From an uncultured Spirochaetales bacterium (GTDB taxonomy: Bacteria > Spirochaetota > Spirochaetia > Sphaerochaetales > Sphaerochaetaceae), in NCBI GenBank assembly GCA_944392695.1, contig CALXXN010000003.1, forward strand, positions 112,617 through 174,345: a DNA stretch of 61,729 nucleotides. Direction: 5' to 3'. Positions 9,912-19,244 of the stretch are shown one piece after another (positions within the stretch are counted from its first letter, which is position 1; every line of letters starts with the position of its first letter). The translations under genes and the position numbers were made by a program. The notes beneath the pieces are model-generated. The model ran no database searches, was not told where the DNA came from, and worked only from the letters and a program-made list of their open reading frames with translations.

Positions 9912-12579
9912 CGAGATAGCTGTAGCGGATGCCATTGATCTCGAAGTCAAGCTCATCGCCGACCTGGTGGTTCAAGAGCTTCATCCCAAGCGGGGTCTTG
10001 AAGTTCAGGATGCCCTTCTCAGGATCGCTCTCCCACTGCCCAAGGACGGTGTAGCTCACATCACTGCCCTGGAGGCGGTCATGGAGGACGACTGTCGTGC
10101 CGAAGCTGACCTTGGAATCATTGACCTGGTCAGGTGTGACGACCTGGGCCTTCTCGATCTCATCACTGAGGGTGCGCAGCCTGGCGTTGAGGTTCTTCTG
10201 CTTGTCCTTGCCATACTGGTACTCTGCGTTCTCACGCAGGTCACCAAGGGCGCGTGCGTCAGCGATTTCGGCAGCGACCTCCTTGAGCTCGACATGCTCG
10301 ATATGCTCCTTCTCCTGGATCTTCTCGTCGAGGGCCTTCTTCGTGCACAGGAAGCCAAGCGGGATGATGCGGTCCTCATCGACAGTGACAGGCTGGTCAT
10401 CGAAGAAGCTGAAACCAGGGAACTTCTCACTGATCACATGCCTCACCTCGATGACATGACCACGGTCGATGTAACGGTCGTTGGCGACAATCGAGTAGAT
10501 CTTGCTTGCCAGGGCCTGGTCACCACGCTCAATGGCACGGAAGATGATCTTGTCCTTGAAGAGATGGCCAAGGGCCTGGTCGTTGCGCTTCTTGTTCTCG
10601 CTGACATCCTTCTTCAGGTCGATCAGGGAGGCGGTATGGTCGAGCACCAGTAGGAGGGTGAGCACCAGCTCTTCCTCAGTGACACCAGCTGACTTCCAAT
10701 CCTCCATCGGGCTGTTCTTGAAGAACCAGAGGAAGACATCGACGTTCTCCCTGTAGTTCTCGACGCTCGAGTGGAGCATGTCGAAGTAGACAGCCTCCTT
10801 GCCATTCGCCTTCAACGCTGAAGGGATGTAGGCATAAGTGTAGTAGGGGAAGCAACGGCGGTAGACATCGCTCCAGGAGCGGTCGACGGACATCACGTTC
10901 TCAAGGAAGGCACGCTTGAGGTCGTTGTTCTGGATCCTGTCGAAGAGTGCGGCCTTGTCCCCAACAGCCTTGTAGAGCATGGCGAAGTCGACCTTGGCCT
11001 CGATGCTGACAGCGGCGACATGGTACTGGTCGCGCAGCTGGGTCAGCAGGAGGTAGGATGCGACCGCCCTGTCATCGACATTGTCCTTGGTGGCACGTGA
11101 GAGCTGGGCGTTGAAGTAGCCTGTCATCTCGGCGAAGGCATCGCTCTCGACATCAAGCGAGAGGGCGACGAAGTCCTTGCAGATCCTGACGCGCTCATAG
11201 AAGTCATGGCTGTCATTGAAGATGCCAAGCTGCTTCTCCTCCTGGGTGATTGGTGTGGAGCGCAGGGCATAGGTGTCCGCCTCTCCAGAGACAGCGCTGA
11301 AGTAGGGGTCCTCCTGGAGGATGCGGCGGGCATCAGAGCGGAAGCCCTCCCATTCCTTCGCAGTCAGGACCTTGGGCACCAGCTCCTCCTTCATCTCCTT
11401 GAAGGAAGCCTTGCCACCATTGCTCTCCATCAGCGTGACAAGCGCCCAGCGTGTGTCCTTGCGCACACGCTCCTGCAGCTTTGAAAGTGCTGCGGTCTTG
11501 AGGACGCGGATGTTGTTCTTCGGAAGCGGGACAAGGGCCTTGAAGGCCATGTCGCTGGTCATTGTCACGGCGTTGGTGCTCGAGAAGGCGACGACGACCT
11601 GCTTGTCATCGATCTTGCGTATGATGCCGATGCGGTCGGTACTCCTCTGGTAGACGAAGGAACCTACATCAAAGGCGATATCGGTCTCAAAGAGCTCAAT
11701 TGCCTTGTGCACGTCCTCGCCCGGGTTGTTGAGCCCTGACTTGTCAAGGCAGGCCTTGAGGCGTCCGCTCTTGGCGTACTTCGTCTTGTAAGCCTTGACC
11801 AGCCCGGTCCTGGCCTCCTTTGCCTGCGGGTCGATGTCGAGGGCCTTCTTGAGGAGGGTGATCGACTTGTTGATATCCTGGGTGTAGTGGGCATAGAGCT
11901 CTGAGAGCAGGCGTACGGCCAGAGCACGATCGACAGAGGAGGCGACCTTCTCCGCAGCTCCGACCAGGTAGCCGAAATCAGGATCGTCGAGTGTGGAGAG
12001 CGTCGTCCAGAGCCCCTTGATCCCATCAACATCCTTGGATGAGATCGAGCGGGTCAGGGCACGGCGGTAGTAGGCCGTGGCTTTCTCCATGTCGCCGGCC
12101 TCTTTGAAATGGTCGGCGAGGATGACCAGGATCCTCTTCTCCTCGAAATCCACCTTGACCAGGCGCTCCCAGACCGGCCACTTGTCAGCCGCACGGCCAG
12201 TCTCCTCATAGCAGTCTGCCAGCGTCCTGAGGGCGTACTTGTTCTCACCCATGGCGAGGATCTGTCCGCAGAGGAACTCGACAACCGCCCAGTTGTGGTT
12301 CTCGTAGAAGGTCAGCAGGAGGTTCTGCATGTTGATGTTGTCCTCGTGGGGACGGCGGATGTAGGCGATCGAACCCAGGATGTAACGGGAGTAGACCGCG
12401 TTCTCATGGCCTGTCACGAAGTCCGTGGCCATGACGGCGAGCTCCCCCTGGTCTTCGAAGGAGAGCTTCCTTATGGCCTTTTCTATACCGTCGAAGGCAT
12501 CAGGGCTGAATGAGACCAGCTCCTGCCTGGTGAAGTCCTTATCTTCTTTGAGCGCCTTGAGCGCTGCATTGCTTTTCAT
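9883..12579 (-). CDS. greA: Spirochaete-type long GreA transcription elongation factor
   Basis: GreA rescues backtracked RNA polymerase by stimulating transcript cleavage. Only the last 160 or so of 898 residues are classical GreA: the coiled coil carries the tip motif ARALGDLRENAEYQ with the acidic D and E, followed by the FKBP-like domain (VSFGTTVVLHDRL, then GMKLLNHQVGDELDFEING). The N-terminal 740 residues are helical, with TPR-like segments around residues 80-300, for example ALRTLADCYEETGRAADKWPVWERL. This architecture is known in treponemal GreA proteins. The role of the N-terminal part is unknown. It converges with murJ and overlaps it by 29 bases. Confidence 0.9.
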   Translation of the reverse strand: MKSNAALKALKEDKDFTRQELVSFSPDAFDGIEKAIRKLSFEDQGELAVMATDFVTGHENAVYSRYILGSIAYIRRPHEDNINMQNLLLTFYENHNWAVVEFLCGQILAMGENKYALRTLADCYEETGRAADKWPVWERLVKVDFEEKRILVILADHFKEAGDMEKATAYYRRALTRSISSKDVDGIKGLWTTLSTLDDPDFGYLVGAAEKVASSVDRALAVRLLSELYAHYTQDINKSITLLKKALDIDPQAKEARTGLVKAYKTKYAKSGRLKACLDKSGLNNPGEDVHKAIELFETDIAFDVGSFVYQRSTDRIGIIRKIDDKQVVVAFSSTNAVTMTSDMAFKALVPLPKNNIRVLKTAALSKLQERVRKDTRWALVTLMESNGGKASFKEMKEELVPKVLTAKEWEGFRSDARRILQEDPYFSAVSGEADTYALRSTPITQEEKQLGIFNDSHDFYERVRICKDFVALSLDVESDAFAEMTGYFNAQLSRATKDNVDDRAVASYLLLTQLRDQYHVAAVSIEAKVDFAMLYKAVGDKAALFDRIQNNDLKRAFLENVMSVDRSWSDVYRRCFPYYTYAYIPSALKANGKEAVYFDMLHSSVENYRENVDVFLWFFKNSPMEDWKSAGVTEEELVLTLLLVLDHTASLIDLKKDVSENKKRNDQALGHLFKDKIIFRAIERGDQALASKIYSIVANDRYIDRGHVIEVRHVISEKFPGFSFFDDQPVTVDEDRIIPLGFLCTKKALDEKIQEKEHIEHVELKEVAAEIADARALGDLRENAEYQYGKDKQKNLNARLRTLSDEIEKAQVVTPDQVNDSKVSFGTTVVLHDRLQGSDVSYTVLGQWESDPEKGILNFKTPLGMKLLNHQVGDELDFEINGIRYSYLVKSISKASF

Positions 12580-12672
12580 GGCGTTGACCTCCGGAATTTC
12601 CGTTATGGCAGGACGAAAAACAAACCGGGCAGGGCATTTCTTTCCTGCTCGGTGTTCCGCCTTGTTGTCAAT

Positions 12673-12701
12673 ATGATAACACCAAAAGGGTGCTTTGGCA
12701 A
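12673..12701 (-). promoter_or_regulatory. Sigma-70 promoter for greA
   Basis: On the minus strand TTGCCA (12701-12696), a 17-base spacer and TATCAT (12678-12673) form a good -35/-10 pair. The start would be near 12666, giving a leader of about 85 bases. The greA ATG is preceded by a GGAGG. Confidence 0.55.
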
Positions 12702-12709
12702 ACAGAATC

Positions 12710-13858
12710 TCAGCTCATCAGGCCCTGTCTGGCGGCCTCCTCGCGCCTGACCTTCCACTCCTTCAACAGGGTGAATGCGATCGATCCTGCAGGTACGGCA
12801 AGGAGCATGCCGAGTATGCCAAAGGCGGCCCCGCAGATCGTGACAAGGGAGAAGGTGTAGACAGGAGGAAGCCCCAGCGAGTTGCCCACGACACGAGGGT
12901 AGATCAGGTTGCCCTCAAGCTGCTGGAGCACGATGATGTAGACGATGAAGCCCACCGCTTGCCAAGGCGAGGCCACTGCGATCATCACAGCGCCCAGGAT
13001 GGCTCCGACGAAGGCTCCGTAGACAGGGATCAGGGCGGTGACACCCACAAGCACACCCGTCATCGCGGCATTTGGCAGGCCAAGGACGAGCATTCCGAGG
13101 AAGCAGAGCGTACCGATGATCACAGCTTCCAGGAGCTGGGCGGTGATGAAACGTGAGAAGGTATGGAAGACCAGTGTGCCGATATGGGCGATCCCGTCTA
13201 CGACCTTCTGCTTCTTCCTGAATATGAGACCGACCAGGCTGTTGAAGTGACGTTTCAGGAGCTCCTTGTATGTGAGGAAGTAGATTGCGGCGACCAGGGC
13301 GACGAAGAATGTGACTATGCTGGAGACCGTTCCCACAATTGTGCTCAATGTCGTCGTGATGAAGCGCGGACTGCTCCTGCGTAGGAAGTCGGAGATCTCT
13401 GTGGTCAGCTCCTCCAGTGTCATCCCCAACCAATCGAGGAGGTTGTTGAGCATCTCCTCTATCCTGGCCTGGTCGACATCGACGCCTTCCTGGATCCTGC
13501 CGGAAAGCTGGCCAAGGGCATCCATGATCACACCAAGCGCTTCGACGAAGGAGGGCAGGATGAAGCCGAGGATCAGGAAGATGGCGATGGCGAAGGCCAG
13601 TATGGCGGCAAGGATGCTCAAGCCACGGGCCGCCTTGGCGGCAGGCCCCACCTTGCACCGGCGCAGATGGCGTTCGAAGAAGTTCACCGGTATGTTGAGT
13701 ATGAAGGCGACCGCGATGCCTATGAGCAGTGTCTTGAAAGAGGAGGAGATGAATGAGAGCACGGAGCCAAGGGCGTCTTGGAAGTTCGACAAGAAGACAT
13801 ATAAAGTCACCAAGATGGCTCCGAGGGCCAGGTATGATAGGAAGTCCTTTTTTCTCAT
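12710..13858 (-). CDS. AI-2E family transporter (PerM/YdiK-type membrane protein)
   Basis: A 382-residue polytopic membrane protein of the AI-2 exporter superfamily. Hydrophobic helices lie near residues 8-30, 40-60 and 75-105, followed by the family's amphipathic region (about 110-165) and then four to five helices with the family pattern GVLVGVTALIPVYGAFVGAILG, and QLLEGNLIYPRVVGNSLGLPP near the C-terminus. Members export diverse small molecules or act as cation transporters, so the substrate cannot be assigned. The gene is divergent from rpe and 130 bases upstream of greA. Confidence 0.85.
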   Translation of the reverse strand: MRKKDFLSYLALGAILVTLYVFLSNFQDALGSVLSFISSSFKTLLIGIAVAFILNIPVNFFERHLRRCKVGPAAKAARGLSILAAILAFAIAIFLILGFILPSFVEALGVIMDALGQLSGRIQEGVDVDQARIEEMLNNLLDWLGMTLEELTTEISDFLRRSSPRFITTTLSTIVGTVSSIVTFFVALVAAIYFLTYKELLKRHFNSLVGLIFRKKQKVVDGIAHIGTLVFHTFSRFITAQLLEAVIIGTLCFLGMLVLGLPNAAMTGVLVGVTALIPVYGAFVGAILGAVMIAVASPWQAVGFIVYIIVLQQLEGNLIYPRVVGNSLGLPPVYTFSLVTICGAAFGILGMLLAVPAGSIAFTLLKEWKVRREEAARQGLMS

Positions 13859-13914
13859 TTCATGACGATTCTAAGGCCTGAGGCCTCCTCGATTCAACAT
13901 GCAATTGTGCAAGC

Positions 13915-13943
13915 TTACATGAAGAAGGCTTTTGTCTTATAAT
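13915..13943 (+). promoter_or_regulatory. Sigma-70 promoter for rpe
   Basis: TTACAT (13915-13920), a 17-base spacer and a perfect TATAAT (13938-13943). The predicted start falls at about 13950, only 4 bases before the rpe ATG, so the transcript may be leaderless or nearly so. Confidence 0.6.
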
Positions 13944-13953
13944 CAGGGGCATC

Positions 13954-14631
13954 ATGAATGGCAAGAGGACAGAATTCTCAATATCGATTCTCTCATCTGA
14001 CTTCTCATCGCCGCTTGACAGCCTGGCGGAGATCGAGGCTGGTGGGGCAGGATGGCTCCATCTTGATGTCATGGATGGTTCCTTCGTCCCACAGCTGACC
14101 TTTGGTCCGAAGTTCGTAAAAGACCTGCGCCCTCATAGCGGCCTGGTCTTTGATGCGCATCTGATGATCGACTCGCCGGAGCGCCAGATCGATGCCTTCC
14201 TGGATGCGGGCTGCGACATCATCACCTTGCATCAGGAGTCCTGCATACACCTTGACAGGGCATTGAACAGGATCAAGGACGGAGGTGCGAGGGCCGGGAT
14301 CGCGATCAATCCATCGACCCCTGTCTGCCTGATCGGACCAGTGCTCCCACTGGTCGACCTCGTGCTTGTCATGACAGTGAACCCCGGCTTTGGAGGACAG
14401 CGTCTGATCCAGGGCTGTCTTTCCAAGGTCGTGGAGCTTGTCGGGCTGCGTGAGGAGGAAGGCTATGACTACCTCATCAGTGTCGATGGCGGAGTGAACC
14501 TGGACACGGTGCAGGATGTCGCTGCCGCAGGTGTCGATGTCGCTGTCGTCGGCAGCGCCTTTTTCAACGAGGCGGACAAGCCCTGGTTCCTTGAAAGGAT
14601 GACAGCCCTTGCAAAGGAGAGCCACAAGTGA
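13954..14631 (+). CDS. rpe: Ribulose-phosphate 3-epimerase
   Basis: Interconverts ribulose 5-phosphate and xylulose 5-phosphate in the pentose phosphate pathway. The TIM-barrel signatures are present: ISILSSDF at the N-terminus, HLDVMDGSFVPQLTFGP with metal-binding His and Asp, VFDAHLMI, MTVNPGFGGQ, and SVDGGVNLDT with the second catalytic Asp. At 225 residues it has normal length. The stop overlaps the dtd start by 4 bases. Confidence 0.96.
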   Translation: MNGKRTEFSISILSSDFSSPLDSLAEIEAGGAGWLHLDVMDGSFVPQLTFGPKFVKDLRPHSGLVFDAHLMIDSPERQIDAFLDAGCDIITLHQESCIHLDRALNRIKDGGARAGIAINPSTPVCLIGPVLPLVDLVLVMTVNPGFGGQRLIQGCLSKVVELVGLREEEGYDYLISVDGGVNLDTVQDVAAAGVDVAVVGSAFFNEADKPWFLERMTALAKESHK

Positions 14632-15092
14632 AGGCGGTCATACAGACAGTCCTTGATGCATCAGTCAAGGTCGATGGAGAGGTCGTCGGGGCGATTGATC
14701 GTGGCATGCTTGTCTACTTTGGTGTCGAGAAGGATGATGATGCGCATATCCTCAAGCCCTTTTTTGAGAAGCTCCTGAAACTACGCATCTTCAAAGACGG
14801 GGAGGGGCGTATGAACCTGTCCCTCTCCCAGGCTGGTGGCTCGATGCTCCTGGTATCTCAATTCACATTGGCATCTGACATTTACAAGGGCAACCGGCCT
14901 GGATTCGAGACCGCCGCCGCGCCCCAGGCCGCCCAGGAGCTCTATCTCAAGGCCGTGGACCTCCTGCGTTCGATGGGGGTTGCCGTAGAGACGGGACGCT
15001 TCGGTGCGCATATGCATGTGTGCTATTGCAATGATGGGCCTGAAACTTTTATTTTAGATAGCAACCGCCTGAAGATAAAGGCGGGTTCTTGA
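14628..15092 (+). CDS. dtd: D-aminoacyl-tRNA deacylase
   Basis: Removes D-amino acids from mischarged tRNAs. The protein of 154 residues carries the two cross-subunit active-site motifs in slightly varied form: SQFTLASD (usually SQFTLYGD) and NDGPETFILDS (the G-cisP region NxGPxT). It starts MKAVIQTVLDASVKVDGEVVG, the standard N-terminus. It is coupled to rpe by an ATGA-type overlap and is followed 33 bases later by recA. Confidence 0.94.
   Translation: MKAVIQTVLDASVKVDGEVVGAIDRGMLVYFGVEKDDDAHILKPFFEKLLKLRIFKDGEGRMNLSLSQAGGSMLLVSQFTLASDIYKGNRPGFETAAAPQAAQELYLKAVDLLRSMGVAVETGRFGAHMHVCYCNDGPETFILDSNRLKIKAGS
15026..15055 (+). promoter_or_regulatory. Candidate recA promoter inside dtd
   Basis: TTGCAA (15026-15031), an 18-base spacer and TATTTT (15050-15055), within the last codons of dtd and about 70 bases before the recA ATG. 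No convincing LexA-type dyad was seen next to it. Confidence 0.35.
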
Positions 15093-15125
15093 ATCAGGTA
15101 CATAGGTGGGTAAGGAGATTTTGGA

Positions 15126-16202
15126 ATGGCAAAGACCAACGAAGTCCAAAACGATGTGAAGCGTGCCCGCGCAGAGGCCTTGGAGGCCGCACGCAGCCAG
15201 ATTGACAAGCAGTTTGGCAAGGGATCGCTCATGCGGCTCGGAGACGCACAGGGCGTCCTCGATGTCGAAGTCATACCCACCGGCAGCCTGCTGCTTGACG
15301 AGGCGCTTGGAGTGGGTGGTTACCCTAAGGGCAGGATCATCGAGATCTATGGCCCTGAGAGCTCGGGTAAGACGACCCTGGCCCTGCATGCGATCGCAGA
15401 GGCCCAGAAGATGGGTGGCACTGCCGCCTTCATCGATGCCGAGCATGCCTTGGACCCTTCTTATGCGAAGAACCTCGGTGTCGATATCAACGAGCTGTGG
15501 ATCAGCCAGCCTGACAACGGGGAGCAGGCCCTTGAGATCACTGAGTCCCTGGTGCGCAGTGGAGCGGTCGACATCATCGTCGTCGACTCTGTCGCCGCCC
15601 TGACCCCACAGGCCGAGATCGATGGCGACATGGGGGATTCGCACATGGGCGTCCAGGCACGCCTGATGAGCCAGGCCCTCCGCAAACTGACAGGCATACT
15701 CTCAAAGAGCAACACGACGATCATCTTCATCAACCAGCTTAGGATGAAGATCGGTGTCATGTTCGGCAACCCTGAGACGACCACAGGTGGAAACGCGTTG
15801 AAGTTCTATGCCTCAATCCGCCTCGATGTGCGCAAGATCGATTCGCTTGGCAAGAGCCAGGACGAGGTCACAGGCAACAGGGTCCGTGTCAAAGTTGTAA
15901 AGAACAAGGTCGCACCTCCTTTCCGCAAGTGCGAGCTCGACCTGATGTTCGGAAAGGGCATCAGCTATGTCGGCAGCATGCTGGATGCGGCGCTCAAATA
16001 CGATATGATCGAGAAGTCCGGCTCCTGGTACTCATACAAGGGTGAGAAGGTCGGACAGGGCAGGGAGAGGACGATCGAGTACTTCGAGCAGAACATGGAC
16101 CTGACCAATGAGCTGGTCGCCGAGCTGAGGGCGAAGATGTTCCCCAAGAAGGATGCTTCTCCTGCAGCTGCTGACAAGCCGGAAGCCAAGGAAGAGAAGT
16201 GA
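15126..16202 (+). CDS. recA: Recombinase RecA
   Basis: Forms nucleoprotein filaments for homologous recombination and repair. Walker [10 protein letters not shown] lies near residue 76, the Walker B strand ([14 protein letters not shown]) and L1/L2 loop regions ([47 protein letters not shown]) are intact, and the protein ends in a charged acidic tail. It has 358 residues. ATG 15126 follows AAGGAG with good spacing. scpA begins 3 bases after the stop, so recA may be the first gene of the recA-scpAB-rluB-cmk-rpsA run. Confidence 0.98.
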   Translation: MAKTNEVQNDVKRARAEALEAARSQIDKQFGKGSLMRLGDAQGVLDVEVIPTGSLLLDEALGVGGYPKGRIIEIYGPESSGKTTLALHAIAEAQKMGGTAAFIDAEHALDPSYAKNLGVDINELWISQPDNGEQALEITESLVRSGAVDIIVVDSVAALTPQAEIDGDMGDSHMGVQARLMSQALRKLTGILSKSNTTIIFINQLRMKIGVMFGNPETTTGGNALKFYASIRLDVRKIDSLGKSQDEVTGNRVRVKVVKNKVAPPFRKCELDLMFGKGISYVGSMLDAALKYDMIEKSGSWYSYKGEKVGQGRERTIEYFEQNMDLTNELVAELRAKMFPKKDASPAAADKPEAKEEK

Positions 16203-16205
16203 CGG

Positions 16206-17162
16206 GTGGACGATAGGAACGACGTCCTCTTCGATGAGCGTGAGCGCCCGGTCTTCAAGGTCGCGGAATTCGAGGGACCGCTCGACCTGCTGCTCGCGCT
16301 CATCCAGAAGGCAGAAGTCAACATCTACGACATACCAATCGCAGAGATCACTGCCCAGTTCCTTGCATATATCGAGGAGCATAAGGACGGGGGCCTGCGC
16401 AACCTTGCTGATTTCTACCGCATGGGAGCTGACCTCTTGTACATCAAGAGCAGGATGCTCCTGCCTGTCAAGGTGGAAGTCGACGGTGATGAGTACCAGG
16501 ACCCCCGCCAGGAGCTTGTGGAACGCCTGATCGAATACCAGAAGTTCAAGAAATACACGGACCTGCTGACAGGTGCGGCAGTGGGAGACAACTTCCACAT
16601 ACCACGCAAGGAGAACTTCTTCACCCTGCCTTTCGAGGATGCGGACCTCTTCAAGGGTGTCGACCTCGAAGCCCTGGCCGCGACCTTCCAGCGCCTGCTG
16701 GAGCGCAAGAACCCTGCCAAGCTCTTCAACGTCTACGAAGAGGTCAGCATAGACGAGAAGAAGGCACTGGTGATGGAGCTCTTGGACAATGGCATGGAGA
16801 TCACGCTCTCAGATGTCATCGTGGACTTCACGAACCCCTTGCACATCATCTGCGCCTTCATGGCCATACTTGTCATGGCCAAGGACAGGATCATCGTCTT
16901 CCAGCAACCCGAGCCCTATGGCGAGATCGTGATCGTCCGCCGTCCTCCGGACTGGGACGAGAAGCTGGCTGATGAGTACGACAGGCAGTACGACGAGGTG
17001 GTTGAGAACAACCTCGAGGACCCTGATGATTTCTCGATCGTCTCCGATGAGAGGCGCGATGAGATGGCAAGGGCACTTGCCGGTGAGGACATAGGGGTTG
17101 ATGATGAGAAGGAGGAGGAATTCGTCGGTGACGAGGAGGACCTCCTTGATGAGGACCAATAA
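16206..17162 (+). CDS. scpA: Segregation and condensation protein A
   Basis: Kleisin subunit of the SMC-ScpAB condensin. The N-terminal signature FKVAEFEGPLDLLLALIQKAEVNIYDIPIAEIT is unmistakable, followed by LADFYRMGADLLYIKSRMLLP. At 318 residues it is longer than the usual 240-260 because of an acidic C-terminal tail (about residues 255-318) rich in Asp and Glu. The start is GTG 16206. The last base of the stop is shared with the scpB ATG. Confidence 0.94.
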   Translation: MDDRNDVLFDERERPVFKVAEFEGPLDLLLALIQKAEVNIYDIPIAEITAQFLAYIEEHKDGGLRNLADFYRMGADLLYIKSRMLLPVKVEVDGDEYQDPRQELVERLIEYQKFKKYTDLLTGAAVGDNFHIPRKENFFTLPFEDADLFKGVDLEALAATFQRLLERKNPAKLFNVYEEVSIDEKKALVMELLDNGMEITLSDVIVDFTNPLHIICAFMAILVMAKDRIIVFQQPEPYGEIVIVRRPPDWDEKLADEYDRQYDEVVENNLEDPDDFSIVSDERRDEMARALAGEDIGVDDEKEEEFVGDEEDLLDEDQ

Positions 17163-17779
17163 TGGCTAGGACGAGCCTGATGAGCACGGACGCACGCATG
17201 GTCGAATGCGTCCTATTCATTGAGAACGAAGCCCTGGAGCTGGAGAGGATCTGCCAGATGACTGGGCTTGATGAGAAGGCGGCCAAGAGGGCTTTGAAGG
17301 AACTTGACGGCGTCTTCCGTGACAGTGGACATGGGATCCGGCTCAAGGAGAACAGTGATGGCTCCTATGAGTTCGCCCCCTGTGAGGACCTTTATGACAT
17401 GTTGCGTTCGACCTATGGACGCAAGGTTGACAGGAGGCTCACCAGGGCGGCGCTTGAGACGTTGTCGATCATAGCCTACAAGCAGCCGATCACACGCCGT
17501 GAGATCGACAACATCAGGGGCGTGGCTTCTGACAACATCGTCCGATTGCTACGTGAGAGGGAATACATCAAGGTCGTCGGCCGCAAGGACGTACAGGGGC
17601 ATCCCTGCCTCTATGGCACAAGCCGCAAGTTCCTTTTCGAATTCGGCCTGCGCTCGATCAGCGAGCTGCCCAGGCTGAGCAGCATAGACCAGATGCGCTT
17701 CGAGGATGATGAGGACAGCCTCTTCCCAGACAGCCCTGTCCAAGATGATGAAGACAATCCAGGAGATGAAGATGAGTGA
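17162..17779 (+). CDS. scpB: Segregation and condensation protein B
   Basis: Winged-helix partner of ScpA in the SMC complex. The 205 residues contain the family core: VECVLFIENEALELERICQMTG, then LTRAALETLSIIAYKQPITRREIDNIRGV and GRKDVQGHPCLYGTSRKFLFEFGL. The C-terminus is an acidic Asp/Glu-rich tail of about 30 residues, like its partner. It overlaps scpA by 1 base and the downstream pseudouridine synthase by 8. Confidence 0.95.
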   Translation: MARTSLMSTDARMVECVLFIENEALELERICQMTGLDEKAAKRALKELDGVFRDSGHGIRLKENSDGSYEFAPCEDLYDMLRSTYGRKVDRRLTRAALETLSIIAYKQPITRREIDNIRGVASDNIVRLLREREYIKVVGRKDVQGHPCLYGTSRKFLFEFGLRSISELPRLSSIDQMRFEDDEDSLFPDSPVQDDEDNPGDEDE

Positions 17780-18584
17780 TTTTGATGATGCCATGATGAC
17801 ATACCCAGTCAGGTTGCAGGTCTACATGGCCAAATGTGGTGTCGGCAGCCGCCGCCACTGTGAGGACCTTATCGCCCGTGGCCATGTCATGGTCAATAAC
17901 AAGGTCATACGTGAGATGGGCGTCAAAGTGTCAGAGGAGGACATCGTCCAGGTCGATGGGATCACGCTTGAGCCGGTCGACAAGCGCTATTACATCGCGC
18001 TCAACAAGCCCCGCGGCTATGTCTGTACGAACTGGGATCCGAACGAGGACCGCTATGCGCGTGACCTGATCCAGATCCGCGACCAGGGCCTGCTGTTCAA
18101 TGTCGGCCGCCTGGACAAGGAGTCCAATGGCCTCCTCCTTTTCACCAACGATGGTGAGTTCGCCAACCGCGTCACACATCCACGGAACAAGATTGAGAAG
18201 GAGTATCTCGTCCGCCTTGACAGGAGGGCCTCTGTCGAGGACCTCCGCCGTGCGATCGACGGCCTTTACATCGACATGAGCAAGCCGTACAGGATCATAC
18301 GCTACGACTACCTTCCCCGCCAGAAGGAGTATCTCAAGGTGACCCTCACAGAAGGCCGCAACCGTGAGATCCGCAAGATCTTCAGCTTCCTTGGCTACGA
18401 GGTCAAGGGCCTGACGCGGATCCGTATCGGCTGCGTCGAGCTTGGCTCACTCGAACCTGGCCAGTTCCGCAATCTTTCACGCAAGGAGGTCGAGGGCCTG
18501 ATGGAGGGGCGCAACAGTGTCGACAGGCCGAAGCGCATCATACGCAGGCCACGCAAGGAGGCAGGTGATGATCGTCGCGATTGA
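17772..18584 (+). CDS. rluB: RsuA/RluB-type 23S rRNA pseudouridine synthase
   Basis: Modifies a uridine in 23S rRNA. An S4 RNA-binding domain at the N-terminus (LQVYMAKCGVGSRRHCEDLIARGHVMVNN) precedes the catalytic domain with GRLDKESNGLLLFTNDGEFANRVTHP, where the Asp is catalytic, and LTEGRNREIRKIF. ATG 17772 is preferred over the longer frame from 17706: it follows AGGAG at 17761-17765 and gives 270 residues. Placement after scpB and before cmk is common. RluB rather than RsuA, RluE or RluF is likely from that context but not proven. Confidence 0.88.
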   Translation: MSDFDDAMMTYPVRLQVYMAKCGVGSRRHCEDLIARGHVMVNNKVIREMGVKVSEEDIVQVDGITLEPVDKRYYIALNKPRGYVCTNWDPNEDRYARDLIQIRDQGLLFNVGRLDKESNGLLLFTNDGEFANRVTHPRNKIEKEYLVRLDRRASVEDLRRAIDGLYIDMSKPYRIIRYDYLPRQKEYLKVTLTEGRNREIRKIFSFLGYEVKGLTRIRIGCVELGSLEPGQFRNLSRKEVEGLMEGRNSVDRPKRIIRRPRKEAGDDRRD

Positions 18585-19233
18585 CGGACCCGCAGGTTGT
18601 GGCAAGAGCACGGTGGCCAAGGCCGTGGCAAAGGAGCTGGGCTTCTACTTCCTGAACACAGGTTCCTTCTACAGGGCTGTGACACTGGCCCACATCGAAC
18701 GAGGTGGTGACTGTCATGACAAGGCCGCCTGCCTTGAGACGGCCAGGAGCGTCAGCATCACGGTCCGTGATGGGGACATCTGCCTTGATGGGGTGGATGT
18801 GGAAGACCGCCTCCACGTGCCAGCGGTCGACATGAATGCAAGCATCGTCTCTTCCGATCCCGCCTTGAGGGCTGTCGTGACGGACATGGTACGCCAAGTC
18901 GCAGGCCACATGGACATCGTCACGGAAGGTCGTGACACGACTACCGTGATCTTCCCTGACGCCCAGGCCAAGTTCTATTTTGACGCAGACCTTTCCGTAC
19001 GTGCCGCGCGGCGTGCGCTGCAGGAGGGTGGGGGCAGTGACATCAGCGAGGTCGAACGCCTCATAAAAGCCCGCGATGAAAATGATAAGAACAAGCCGGT
19101 CGGGGCTTTGAAAGCCGCTCCGGATGCCATCATCATAGACACATCTCACTTGACGATAAGGGAAGTTTGTGAGAAAGTTGTTTCAGTTGTGCGCAGCCTC
19201 CAGGAGGGTGTGCATGGCGAAGTAATCGGATAG
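18568..19233 (+). CDS. cmk: Cytidylate kinase
   Basis: Phosphorylates CMP and dCMP. It opens with MIVAIDGPAGCGKSTVAKAVA (P-loop), followed by LNTGSFYRAVTL (usually DTGAMYRA) and EGRDTTTVIFPDAQAKFYFDADLSVRAARR. ATG 18568 is chosen because AAGGAGG (18555-18561) sits right in front and the P-loop begins at once. The 221 residues are normal for the short Cmk form. It overlaps rluB by 17 bases. cmk-rpsA order is widespread. Confidence 0.95.
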   Translation: MIVAIDGPAGCGKSTVAKAVAKELGFYFLNTGSFYRAVTLAHIERGGDCHDKAACLETARSVSITVRDGDICLDGVDVEDRLHVPAVDMNASIVSSDPALRAVVTDMVRQVAGHMDIVTEGRDTTTVIFPDAQAKFYFDADLSVRAARRALQEGGGSDISEVERLIKARDENDKNKPVGALKAAPDAIIIDTSHLTIREVCEKVVSVVRSLQEGVHGEVIG

Positions 19234-19244
19234 GAGTCAAAGAA

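Noticed and set aside
9862-10653. 263-codon plus-strand open frame opposite greA
   Set aside because: Opposite strand of the conserved GreA domain and helical region; Leu/Asp/Val-rich shadow composition.
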